Shown here in pieces: positions 45,407 through 55,137 of a stretch of 64,000 bases of DNA. Position 1 is the first letter of the stretch, and each line of letters opens with the position of its first letter. The position numbers and the translations under genes are program-made. The notes under the pieces were generated by a model, which saw only the letters and a list, made by a program, of their open reading frames with translations, did not search any database and was not told the DNA's origin. Source of the DNA: Ephemerocybe angulata (taxonomy: Eukaryota; Basidiomycota; Agaricomycetes; Agaricales; Psathyrellaceae); the NCBI GenBank assembly GCA_013368325.1, contig JAACJK010000167.1, positions 558,001-622,000 of the forward strand, in the 5' to 3' direction.

Positions 45407-45851
45407 CAGAGCGAGGGAGATGAATGGAATGAGCGGGGAAAAGCAGTGACGAAGAAGGAAGACGGGGACGCGCTCTTTTAAACGTTGCTTGGTCAGCGGA
45501 CAGCAGCGGGACCTAGCGGGACTAATGGAATTTGAATGGAATCAAGCAATGCGCAGGATTTACCCTTTTGCCATGCATCTCTCTAATTAGTATATCCTAC
45601 ACCCCGGAGAGTCCAAGCTTTACCATGGGATTTTGAAGCTTTACATAGAACTGTTGGGGTACTTTCACCCTGAGGAGAATGGCAGCGGTGACCCTATCGG
45701 CAACTTCAAATAAGCGCCCAATTACAATTACTACGAAACGAAGCAAGCAAGAAGGAAGATATCGTAGATAGGTAATTATGAGGATTTAGACTAAAGCACA
45801 GCAAATGGGTATAACAGAATTGGCCATGGCCCATTGGCTTCCTCACGGCAA
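45407..45851. promoter_or_regulatory. Intergenic region, NYN gene C promoter
   Basis: No gene. TAAGCGCCC at 45711-45719 is GGGCGCTTA on the minus strand, about 305 bases upstream of the start codon of gene C, and is followed there by TTT/AATT as in repeat A (GGGCGCTTATC). The interval also contains the 3' flank of NYN gene D. Confidence 0.5.
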
Positions 45852-47689
45852 TTAACTTCTCCTTGTCTTCTTACGCGAACGAAACTCGATCGCGTCGTCA
45901 CTCCAATGTTCATCTTCGCTGTCAGGCGTTCCACGCTTGGAAGCAGCCCAACTAGAAACAGACCGTACAGTCGTATGCATATCATATGAACCTGAGGAAG
46001 CGTCATCTCCGTCCGACGATAAACTGGATTGCTTGGGGCCCGAATTCGAGCTGGAATGGTCGCTGTCATAGCCCAGTGAGGTTGAACAGCTGGAGTCGCT
46101 TTCCGAGTCTTCACTACTTTCGTAGAATTCCTGAGGCCAGACGCACTCAGATGCGAAGTTCACCAATGCTGAGCCCTTCTCTCCTGGCCTGAGCTGCATC
46201 CTAGGAATACGCACGACATCCAGGCCGTCCCAAAGTATCCTTGGGATAAGGACCGCAAAATCACGGTCGTTCGAAATTATCACAACGGTCTTCATGCTTG
46301 GTCGCCTTCGGATAGCATAGGCAACGTCAACTGTGGAGGAATAGGTGAGATTACCGAGACGGCGTAGAGAATACGGCAGCCGGCATCGGAGACTTACCCA
46401 TAATATGGTGGTCAACGGAATCCTTGAACCCAGAGTGAGGGATACAGCGCAGTAGTACGCCCAAATTTCGTAGGTTGGTGCGGAGGTGTCGTGGTGGAAC
46501 CCCCTGGGCAGTTGAGTGATAGGCGCAGAAGTGGTCAAGGATGCCAAACCTGCGAACAAAGGTCTTGACGGGTTCAATGATCGAAGCACCTCCGTCCTTT
46601 TCAAGCTCCTTCTTCGATAAAGCGCAATTGTCTATGATAATGGTATTAGTACCAAATAACATAAGTCCGACAGTAACGCATACCATAGTCCCAGAACACA
46701 GAGACCGTAGAAGCTGAGGAAGGATGGCTATCTGACTCAACTTCGCTTCCTGCTGGCCTAAGCGAACTTGAATCCATGGTGCCTTCCTCGGAGTCAGAGC
46801 TACTGCCATCCTCATCCGACTCCTCGCCTTCCGAGTCTGAACTGCTGTTCTCGTCCGACTCTCCTCCCAAGTCAGAGCTGGAGCTGCCGTCTTCGTCCGA
46901 TTCTCCTTCTCCTTCTAACCCCGAGCTGTCGTCCTCGCCCGACTCTGCCTCAGTCCTCATCCGACTCTGAGCTAATCGACGACTCGCCGCTTTTTGAAGA
47001 TATACTTGACTGGTTATAGAAGGGTCAGGCAGCTAAAGCACGGAGTATAAGACTCTAACATACAGTGGCCATGGCATCTCAGGCTCGGAGAAGTCCCAAG
47101 TTGTGACTGCATTCCCGATGGCTGTTAATGATAAAAATTTGAATCCACTGGACAGAATCTTTGTTCTGAGAGCCGAGAAGTCGCGTCTAGATGAAACAAA
47201 AGCGATTGTGTTAACCGGAGGCCTCTTCACAGATGGGGACACCCAAATTTGCTTGTCAACTAAGAGATAGAGATATCCAGCGCATAGTGGTGAGATATGG
47301 TGGACCTTGACAGGAGATCGTCCGCGACGTACCCATAATCCAGGCATGGTCTATAGCCTTCTTACCGCTAACGCCATATGGAAGAGAGCGCAGCTGAACG
47401 TTGTGTTTGTCGAATACTGCTTCTAGGTGTCCCGACCGCTCCATATCCAGGAAAGTCTGCGCAGGTACGTAGACATGGAAGTGCCGGATCCTCCCACATT
47501 CGTTCGAGTGCGCCTTGACATGCTTTATAACTTGCCCCAGTATTTCTGAAATATCCTCGTCGTCATACTGTTCGTAATCGACAGCATAATCTTCTAAGCC
47601 AACTTGTCAATATCCTTCAGCATGGAATAGGGGAATAACCTACCGAAGTCCCAGTATATGAACACGCTCTTACGATGGGGACCGGACAT
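45852..47689 (-). CDS. Double NYN-domain protein D
   Basis: ATG 47689 (MSGPHRKSVFIYWDFG), stop TAA 45852. First unit: DISEILGQVIKHVKAHSN, HFHVYVPAQTFLDMERSG, GKKAIDHAWIM, then VDKQIWVSPSVKRPPVN and AFVSSRRDFSALRTKILS. An open frame ends soon after PEMPWPL, but a standard 53-base GTATGT...CCAG intron (about 47047-46995) restores the frame into QVYLQKAASRRLAQSRM and the acidic linker, so the two halves are one gene. Second unit: ASTVSVFWDYG, EPVKTFVRRFGILDHFCA, FKDSVDHHIM, VDVAYAIRRRPSMKTVVII and SNDRDFAVLIPRILWDG. The C-terminal unit keeps all acidic sites; the first has RRDF with one aspartate lost. The tail is Ser/Asp-rich and ends FRSRKKTRRS. Confidence 0.78.
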
Positions 47690-48265
47690 CTCTTCTCGGG
47701 TCCGTCAGACTTATGGTTGCCCCCGCTGGTACTCCGATGACGAGGGAGTATTCGCAGGTACAACAAATAGTAGAGCTCTGAGCTGGCCAACCGACTCGGT
47801 GGTTCGTGTTCAAGTTCGGTTCCTCTGTTAGGTAATCCATTAAGTCGCGTCGTACAGGGTCGCGCTTCAGCCTCCGATCAATCAATCCAAGCACACAAAG
47901 TGACACATCCAGGGACGAGCATTCAATCCAAGCTCAGAGCATTTCCCAGTTCACCATTTCTACTCCCTGCAAACCAGATATGTATCCTTCTCCTGTTCTT
48001 GACTGAATGTTGACCTAAGGGTGCCGGCCAACACGGGCGCTTTCTGGGCGCTTAATTACCTAGACCTTCTTCTCGAGCTCCGGATTCGCATTGACAGACC
48101 CCGTGAGACACCAACGTCACAACCCAATCAGTGACGAAATAAAACGCGTTGCTCTTCCCGAAACCCAACTTTGCAACTTGAGCGCGTCAGAGTCGCGTTT
48201 GCCATTCCTTTCAACCTTCATTCTCGAAAGTTGACCTTCACCTTCCCAGCAGCAAAAAACAGACA
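47690..48265. promoter_or_regulatory. Divergent promoter region of NYN genes D and F
   Basis: About 576 bases between two divergent NYN genes. GGGCGCTTAATT at 48046-48057 lies 210-220 bases before the start of gene F and about 360 before gene D. No gene recognised in the interval. Confidence 0.5.
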
Positions 48266-49161
48266 ATGCACCTCCCTCCCCAACGCCCCAACGTCTTCCT
48301 CATATGGGACTTCAACGGTACGCCCCACCCCCCACGACCCAACTCCAATCATCCAACCTAACGTACCCATCCATCCATCCATCCTTCTACACAGACAGCT
48401 GCTCCCTCCCCTACACCGACCTCGCCTCAAAAGGCACCCTCAGACGCCTCAAAGAAACAGCAAGTCTCTACGGCCGCCTCGCCTCCACCTGGGCATACAC
48501 CCACTCCACCCACGAATACCTCCCCACGAAATCCTACATGGACAAAGCAGGCGTCAAGTTCACCCTCTGCGACAAGCATCCCATCCAAGACTTAATAACC
48601 GGTGCGTGCCCCCGCCCCCGCCCTTCTCCTCCCTTCCTAAAGTTCTGACAGTCTGACACGTTCTCATGATGTCGACACACAGCGGACCTCCGACGCACCT
48701 CAAAAATCACAGAACGTCTCCAAACAATCGTCGTCATCACGAAGAACGACGACCTCCTAAAGACCCTCCTCGACAACCCACACACCAAAGGTCTCGGTAT
48801 CGTGCGCATACCCGGCGTGACCGCCTCTCCCTGGGTGTACCGTCGTTTCAGCAACGGCCTCGTGTCCCATGGCCAGCGCACACCAACCCCCGGAATGGCA
48901 GGCCCGCCAAGTCAAAGTCATCATCGGTCCACCTCCTCCAACACCAGCCCTACCAACCCCAATCCCAACCCAAGTCAAACCCTACCCAGTCCAGCCGCAA
49001 AGGTGGAGAACCCCGCTATGCTCTCCCTCAGCTGCGACGACGCCAGAATAAAGCGCCTCACGATGCTCCAAGACCCCACAACGACCTCGGAACGCGACCC
49101 AAAAACGAACGAAATCAGAGTAACTCTCTCAATCTCCTTCCGACTGCAACTCGTAGATTAA
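48266..49161 (+). CDS. Single NYN-like protein F
   Basis: Three exons, ATG 48266 (MHLPPQRPNVFLIWDFN), the intron again directly after the first acidic motif. Exon 2: KGTLRRLKETASLYGRL, YMDKAGVKFTLCDKHPIQD. Exon 3: TERLQTIVVITKNDDLLKTL, then LGIVRIPGVTASPWVYRRF and a Pro/Ser/Asn-rich linker, ending EIRVTLSISFRLQLVD, stop TAA 49159-49161. The fold order matches the other NYN genes; motif 2 is PIQDLIT instead of VDHxIM, and motif 3 is KNDDL, so it is the most diverged member, and catalysis is doubtful. It is the only gene of the 38-49 kb cluster on the plus strand. Confidence 0.68.
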
Positions 49162-49371
49162 CTCTCCCCACCTCTTCCACTCTCCCTGAGCCTCTCTCTC
49201 TTTCTACATCCCCACCCAGGCCAAAGATACCAAAAAATACAACTGTTAATACATATGCACAGCACGTCGAAAAAATACACCTCAATGCCAAAGAACCACA
49301 TACACCATAACTTAAGAATACAAAACGTAAACGGGTATCATGAACCGAGAACGAGAACGAGAACACAAACC

Positions 49372-50645
49372 TCAATCAAGGTTCACCCTCACCCTCCCAC
49401 TCGCCCCTGTCGCCTTCGGCGGCACACTTGGTCCAGGGGGCGGCACCTGCTCCGCATACCCCCCATACGCATCCGCGTTATCATAATACGGCAAATCCGA
49501 CGCAGGCTGCCCAGCGAACTGCGAGCTCGGCGCGGGGTACTGTTGTCCGGGATACTGCAACTGAGACGGAGGGGCCGGGGTATACTGAGGAGAAGGGGCT
49601 GGGTATGCGCCGGTGCTGCTCCCGCCGGTGGGGGTAGGGTTTTGCCACGGCGCAGAGTCGTATGCTGGGTACGCACTGGCAGAGTTGGATTGCGACATTT
49701 GAGGCTGACCTCCGAAGGTCGAAGAGGAAGACGACTGGAATTGGGGCGCGAAGTTGGAATTGGAGGACGATTGGAACTGGGGTGCGAGAGGCGGGCTAGG
49801 CAGAGGTTGAGAGCTGCCTCCCCAGTCTACCGAGGTCATACCATAGTCAGCAACAACACCAAATCAATAAACGAAGCAAGCAAAACGCACAAGCAGTCCC
49901 AGTCCCAGCAGCCATCTGGCGCCTATTGCGGGCCCTCCTCCTATAGAACACTGCACCAATGCCCAACAAGACGATCAACGCGATAGCACCAATAATGCCC
50001 CCCGCAATCGCCCCAGCATTCGCATTCGACTTCTGCGCCGCCCCAGTGCCCGCCGTATCATTCGCACTCCCCTTAGCCGCCGTCCCAGCGCTCGCGCTCG
50101 CCGCAGCCCCAGCACCCGTCGAGGTGACGGTTACCGTCCTCATCGAGGTCACAGCACTCGGCGTGATCGTCGTCGTCACCGTAGAAATGAGCGGCGTCTC
50201 GGGGGGCGTAACGATAAGAAGGTCGAGGAAAAGGTCGGCGGTGATGCCAGTGTTGGTGATCGTCAAGGTATGCGAGGCGGCGGGGAGGGTGGGCGACGTG
50301 AAGAAAACTTGGTTGTACTGCACGCCGATGGCTGGGGTGCTCACGAAGGTGACCGGGGCTCCTCCATCGATGGAGTACGTCGACGATGCCCTGCTCAGCA
50401 AGCCCCCTGGGACGGTGCCGTAGACTGTGATACTCGTTCCTGATACAAAACATTAGCTCTGTACTTAGAAGGTTCGGTACGAAGATCAAGGTAGGATGCG
50501 TACCCACGAATGTGACTTTTGCATTGGCACCATTAGTCGTCGTGAATGTCGTCGTGCCGTTGAATTCGTTGGAGCTGCCAGCCTGACCCCACCCAGTAGA
50601 GTACACGATGGAGGCATCCCGGTCATCAAGAGCGAGGACACCCAT
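49372..50645 (-). CDS. Single-pass membrane protein with extracellular beta domain and Pro-rich tail
   Basis: Exon 1 from ATG 50645 (MGVLALDDRDASIVYSTGW) gives a Thr/Gly/Ser-rich beta-type domain (TTTFTTTNGANAKVTFVG, YSIDGGAPVTFVSTPAIG, HTLTITNTGITADLFLDLL), then a Thr/Ser/Ala stalk and one membrane helix GAIAGGIIGAIALIVLLGIG followed by FYRRRARNRR. The last exon encodes a cytosolic Pro/Gln/Ser/Tyr-rich tail (SQLQYPGQQYPAPSSQF) ending VRVNLD. This plan is common in agaricomycete cell-surface proteins of unknown function. A signal peptide is expected but not visible after ATG 50645; an upstream exon on the minus strand may be missing from my model. The positive residues after the helix put the tail in the cytosol. 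Confidence 0.7.
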
Positions 50646-50929
50646 TGCTAGGGAAAGTAAGGAACGAGGGGGAAAAGAGAGGAATGGTTGAGGGAAAAGA
50701 AGAGGAGATCACTGGTTCTCCATGCTTGGGCTTGTCTTCAATGCGATCTTTCCCCATAGTAACCGGGCATGGCACCGACAACATTCCGTGTGATATGCAG
50801 GTAGGCGCCGGCTCCTCCAAGTTCCTCTTGCGCGCGGATCGAGTGAAGCAGAGCACTATCCAATTCAGGTGAGTCTGTGACGAAGACAAGTGACTGTGAA
50901 GCTTGCCCATCGCACGACAATCCATCTGG

Positions 50930-51205
50930 GTCAGTAGGTGAACGCGACGGGGCCATTGATTTGGACAATTGCACAAGGCACATTGTCCGAAGCCTTTTGT
51001 ATGTACGGACTTGATGGGAGACTTGATGCATCCCATCTGAGAATGCTGAGAGAATGTCGAGTAGTCCACGATCCATCTGCAAAGACGGGGCAACACACCA
51101 CAATCAATACACCACCAATGGGCATGATCTGCATAGTAGAAGCCTCGTGGGGAGAATAGTATTACTGTACAATTTCAAGAACTGATACAAAGCCGAACCA
51201 TACCA
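50930..51205 (+). repeat. Dispersed repeat B, copy 1
   Basis: Shares with copies at 52120-52345 (same strand), 54015-54345 and 54680-54775 (opposite strand) the ordered blocks GTCCGAAGxCTTxTGTAT, ACGGACTTGATGxGAGACT, GATGCATCCCATCTGAGAATG, GAATGTCGAGTA, CACGATCC, CATGATCTGCAT, AAGCCTCGxGGGGA and AAGAACTGATACAAAG. No coding frame is conserved between the copies and no terminal repeats were identified, so it is either a small non-autonomous element or a duplicated gene flank. Confidence 0.75.
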
Positions 51206-51449
51206 TGCACATATACAGAGAGGCGTCTTAAGGCCATCCTTCTCGACCACCTTGCCTTCATACATTCCGGGGTTGAGGACTACGTGCTGGGCGACTTCAA
51301 CTTTCAGGGTCTCGAAGACACCCACAACGCAGCTTTGATGGACGCAGAGAATAGGTGTTGACGCGGACCTGGTACAGCCGGATGTTTCTGAGAGGCATGA
51401 CGCGTGTTTTCAATGGAATACGCACCTGAATTACGACCCTCCCATCTCT

Positions 51450-51911
51450 CTACGCGACCCAGGACTGCCGCCCATCCTCTCTCCCCTTCAACTCCAACCT
51501 GTCCCAACTTGACACGACCGACACCACAAACATATAGAGGCATTCCACCGTAGACGAGTAACACCACTTCCCCCGCCTCGGCGCGCCCAAATCCACCGCG
51601 TAGAATATCGCCAGTATCACCCAAGCGAAGTCAAGTATCCAGGCGGTCCAGACCACCCCCGCTTTCGCCGTGACGGGGACGAAGTCCAGCATGTCGTCGG
51701 GTGTATAGAGCCTCCTTCGCTGCCTAAACGCCAGGACGAGGACGGTGAGGTTGTGGGGGAGGGTGAGCAGCGCGAGGACGAGCGCGACAACGTCTGCCCG
51801 TGGCGGGTGGTCTGTGGATGAAACCACCCAGATAAACGTGAGGTTGGCGAGGATGGAGCAAGCCAGGATTAGCATAAGAAAAATCGCTCTGCGGTTCATG
51901 TGCCAGCCCAT
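51450..51911 (-). CDS. Four-helix membrane protein, tandem copy 1
   Basis: Single exon, ATG 51911 (MGWHMNRRAIFLMLIL; ATG 51899 is an alternative), 153 residues, stop near 51450. Four hydrophobic stretches: FLMLILACSILANLTFIWVV, VVALVLALLTLPHNLTVLVL, VVWTAWILDFAWVILAIFY and CLYMFVVSVVSSWDRL. Between helices 2 and 3 lies RQRRRLYTPDDMLDFVPVTA, identical in outline to the paralogue. No known transporter or enzyme motif. Agaricomycetes have many such small membrane proteins of unknown role. The pair and repeat B are interspersed, so the gene was duplicated together with its flanks. Confidence 0.75.
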   Translation of the reverse strand: MGWHMNRRAIFLMLILACSILANLTFIWVVSSTDHPPRADVVALVLALLTLPHNLTVLVLAFRQRRRLYTPDDMLDFVPVTAKAGVVWTAWILDFAWVILAIFYAVDLGAPRRGKWCYSSTVECLYMFVVSVVSSWDRLELKGREDGRQSWVA

Positions 51912-52119
51912 GGTGGTTCAAGTTGCTGTTAAGGTATTATTGATGCCAATCAAATAACGGGGATCGTGATTTTGTGGCCGGGACCAAGACATGTATACGT
52001 ATTAGTAGAAGCATTAGATACGGTATGACCGGGGCAATCGTGTCTACTCCCAAAGGGAAGCCAGGGTAGGGGGCGAAGCTCGGACCTATGTAATCGTTGT
52101 TTTAAACGGCTGTTGCGAT

Positions 52120-52345
52120 TCCCAGGCCTATCGTCCGAAGTCTTCTGTATTATGGACGGACTTGATGAGAGACTCGATGCATCCCATCTGAGAATGAGGG
52201 AACAATGAAAGAATGTCGAGTACTTAGCCCACGATCCAGGATAGGCAACACTAACCACACCAGTACTCATGATCTGCATCGCGGGAGCCTCGCGGGGAGG
52301 ATAGTATTCCTGTACAACTGCAAGAACTGATCATACAAAGCATGC
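52120..52345 (+). repeat. Dispersed repeat B, copy 2
   Basis: Same blocks as copy 1 in the same order and orientation, with a 15-base insertion near 52199. It lies between the two membrane-protein paralogues at the equivalent position relative to them, which supports duplication of gene plus flank. Confidence 0.75.
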
Positions 52346-52638
52346 ACAGGTCCAGAACGGTGTCATGAGATTCGATTTCCCTGACGCCCTCCTTCTCGAC
52401 CACCTTGACTTCTAGTTTATACATTCCGGGGTTGACGATTCATCTCTTGGCGACCTCAACGCTTCAGGGTCGCGACGGGCGCTTATGACGAGAATTACTG
52501 AGTGAAGTAGTGAGCGCAGCGACTGCCGCGCACTCACACTGCAGCTTGATGGACGCAGGGAACAGGTGTTGCGATCTGGCACAGCCGGATGTTTCTGAGA
52601 GGGATAGTGCGTCTGATTCAGTGGAATACGCACCTGAA

Positions 52639-53148
52639 TTATGCCCCCTCCATCTTGCCTCCATCTCTCTCGGAGTCAACATCACTCTTCGACCGCCTAT
52701 CCTCTCTCTCCGTCGAACAGAACCTGTCCAGATAACACAAGCCCACTATCGCATACAGGAAAAGAAATTCCGCTGTTGAGTGGAAATATTCCGCAGCTGG
52801 GCTGTAGTCGACGTTGTGCCACGGCGCGCCCAACAGTTCCTTGATACCGTAGAAGTTCGCCAGTATCACCCAGGCGAAGCCAAGGAAAATAGAGCTCCAC
52901 ATCACTTTAAATGTCGCCGTGACGGGGACGAAGTCGAGCATGTCGTCTGGTGTATAGAGCCTCTTTCGTTGCTTCAACGCCAGGACGAGGACGGTGAGGT
53001 TGTGCGGGAGGGTGAGGAGGGCGAGAACAGCCCCTATAACGCCTGCCGGTGACGGATGGTCTGTGGATAAAACGGCCCAGATAACCCTGGAACTGGTGAA
53101 GATTGAGCCAGCCAGGGCTACCATAACCGCAATCGCTCTCTTGTTCAT
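52639..53148 (-). CDS. Four-helix membrane protein, tandem copy 2
   Basis: Single exon, ATG 53148 (MNKRAIAVMVALAGSIF), about 169 residues, stop near 52639. Helices: VMVALAGSIFTSSRVIWAVL, VIGAVLALLTLPHNLTVLVL, VMWSSIFLGFAWVILANFYG and FLFLYAIVGLCYL. The loop KQRKRLYTPDDMLDFVPVTA and LLTLPHNLTVLVLA are nearly identical to copy 1. The C-terminus is charged (REDRRSKSDVDSERDGGK). It is 142 bases away from the divergent proteasome gene, so the two promoters overlap. Function unknown. Confidence 0.78.
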   Translation of the reverse strand: MNKRAIAVMVALAGSIFTSSRVIWAVLSTDHPSPAGVIGAVLALLTLPHNLTVLVLALKQRKRLYTPDDMLDFVPVTATFKVMWSSIFLGFAWVILANFYGIKELLGAPWHNVDYSPAAEYFHSTAEFLFLYAIVGLCYLDRFCSTEREDRRSKSDVDSERDGGKMEGA

Positions 53149-53241
53149 GGTGGTCGTTGCTGTTAAGGCTGGTTCCTGTGCTGTTAAGGTATTATTATTG
53201 ATGCCAATCAAATAGGGGGTTCCGTAAGGTTAGGGTTCGTT

Positions 53242-53269
53242 ACGCGTCTGATGAAATGATCAGACGCGT
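53242..53269. promoter_or_regulatory. 11-bp inverted repeat with two ACGCGT boxes
   Basis: ACGCGTCTGAT (53242-53252) and ATCAGACGCGT (53259-53269) are perfect reverse complements around a 6-base loop, 22-49 bases before the proteasome start codon. ACGCGT is the MluI cell-cycle box recognised by Mbp1-type APSES factors in yeast. Whether it acts here is not shown. Confidence 0.55.
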
Positions 53270-53290
53270 CACTCTCTATTCACGACCACC

Positions 53291-54002
53291 ATGGAGACTT
53301 CATTCGCACTCACAGGAAAGGGCTACGTCCTCATCGCCGCCGACACGACGGCAGCCCGCTCCATCGTCAAGATGAAGGTCGACGAGGACAAGATCAAGGC
53401 CCTCGGGCCCCACCTCCTCATGGCGTACTCTGGCGAACCCGGTGAGCACACAGATCACCTTAATACTCCACATCGAAGGAAGGCTGACAGACAGCGAGCT
53501 CAGGCGACACTGTCCAATTCGCTGAATACGTGGAGAGGAATATCCGCCTGTACCAGATCCGCAACACGTATTCCTTGCGGCCATCGGCAGCCGCGTCGTG
53601 GGTGCGCCGCTCACTCGCAGAGTCGATCCGCTCGAGGCATCCGTACTCAGTCAACCTGCTGCTTGGAGGGTACGATGTTGCGAGCCACGACCCCCATCTG
53701 TACTGGATCGACTACCTCGGGACCATCGCCGAAGTCCCTTTCGCGGCCCATGGGTATGGATCGTACTTTGCGCTCAGTTTGCTCGACAGGTATGTACTAG
53801 TGTGTTTGGGTTTCTTCTGTCGTGTTCACTCGAGTAATCTAATCTTTGTGCTAGATACCATAAGCCTGACGCGTCGCTTGAGGAGGGTGTGGAGACGCTG
53901 AAGCGCTGCATTGCGGAGGTCGCCAAGCGATTAGTCGTCAGCCCCGGGACGTATAAAGTCAAGGTGGTCGATAAGGATGGTGTCAGGGAAATCGAAATCT
54001 AA
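53291..54002 (+). CDS. PRE1: Proteasome subunit beta type-4 (Pre1/PSMB2 orthologue)
   Basis: Three exons, ATG 53291 ([18 protein letters not shown]), stop TAA 54000-54002. Blocks: [28 protein letters not shown] then [86 protein letters not shown], and the ending [16 protein letters not shown]. There is no propeptide and no catalytic N-terminal threonine, as expected for the inactive beta-4 ring position of the 20S core. Full length. A rearranged partial pseudogene of it lies 1.6 kb downstream. Confidence 0.95.
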
Positions 54003-54014
54003 TGACGCCTCTCT

Positions 54015-54345
54015 GTACCTGGTATGCTTCGGCTTTGTATCAGTTCTGCAATTGTAATACCATTCTCCCCGCGAGGCTTCTACGATGCAGATCATGCGTA
54101 CTGGCGGTGTACTGATTGTGGTGTGCTGCCCAAGCCTATCCTGGATCCTCACAACATGCCTGTCTCTGCAGATGGGTCGTGGACGCATTCTCTCAGCATT
54201 CTCGGATGGGATGCAGCCTGCATCAAGGCAGCCTCCCATCAAGTCCGTGCAAACAGCATGGTTCGGACAATGTACATCTGCCTTGTGCAGCGTCCCAATC
54301 GATGGCTGGCGCAGCCGTCAAGTTCACCTATTGACCCATTGGATC
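54015..54345 (-). repeat. Dispersed repeat B, copy 3 (inverted)
   Basis: Reverse-complement match to the copies at 50930 and 52120, including CTTTGTATCAGTTCT, CCCCGCGAGGCTTCTA, GATGCAGATCATG, GATGGGTCGTGGAC, CTCAGCATTCTC and ATGGTTCGGACAATG. Starts right after the proteasome stop codon and so supplies its 3' flank. Confidence 0.75.
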
Positions 54346-54679
54346 TCAGCCCTACCGCACCCCATCGCCGTCGAGGTCTGCGCGATTACGCTCCTCCGGG
54401 TCTCGGCCCACAGCCTCCCTCCCTCCCCTCAGCCTCAAATCCCCGCGGAGAGTTATGTACATAGTATTCTCCCCCCGCGTTGACTCTGAGGAGCTTCCTT
54501 CAGAGGCGGATACGAACGCTATCGATTCATCCACATTCGAACGAAAGAGGGTCGCCGGAGAGAGCGAGAGCAGATCTAGGCGCGTCGATCGGAAGACGTG
54601 GTTTTAATTTACCATACACTGAGTTGGACGGCCCTTGGGACTTGGATTTAATTATGGCAGGATGGCTCAACAATGGTGT

Positions 54680-54775
54680 ATTAATCGTGGTGTGTTGCCC
54701 TGTCTTTGCAGATGGATCGTGGACTACTCGACATTCTCTCAGCATTCTCAGATGGGCGGGCATCAAGTTAACGCA
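54680..54775 (-). repeat. Dispersed repeat B, copy 4 (inverted, partial)
   Basis: Short match containing TCGTGGTGTGTTGCCC, TCTTTGCAGATGGATCGTGGACTACTCGAC (in pieces) and CTCTCAGCATTCTCAGATGGG, the same strand as copy 3. The rest of the element is missing. Confidence 0.7.
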
Positions 54776-55137
54776 ATCTAATCGAGCTGTTGCACTTGCT
54801 ATACAATTCGTCCCTATTATCACGGCGAAAGGTACGCGTCGACAAGGAACAAGGAACGCGAATTCGGTCTGTCATGGTGATGCCACCCGACTGTCCATGA
54901 AAAACGGGGGAGAAACCCTGTCCAAAACCGGGCAGCCTAGTCTTTACTCAGACAACAGGTCAACAGTAATACTCCCCGGTACAGACGACACGGGAAACTC
55001 ACAGGCGAGCTCGAGAAGCCAGGCGCCTCGCCTTGATGCGTTCGCGCTCCTCTACATACCAAGGACGATTGATTGCTTCATTGACCCAGTCCGCAGGTAC
55101 GCACGCATTCAGAAACGGGAGGTTCTCTTCTCCGGCT
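54776..55137. other. Intergenic region
   Basis: No supported gene. Plus frame 54480-55286 is open across several unrelated pieces, including repeat B, and has no start or conserved composition. Nothing else recognised. Confidence 0.4.

Noticed and set aside
53226..53240. Telomere-like GGTTAGGGTT
   Set aside because: Only one TTAGGG unit, inside a gene promoter; no array, so no evidence for an interstitial telomere.
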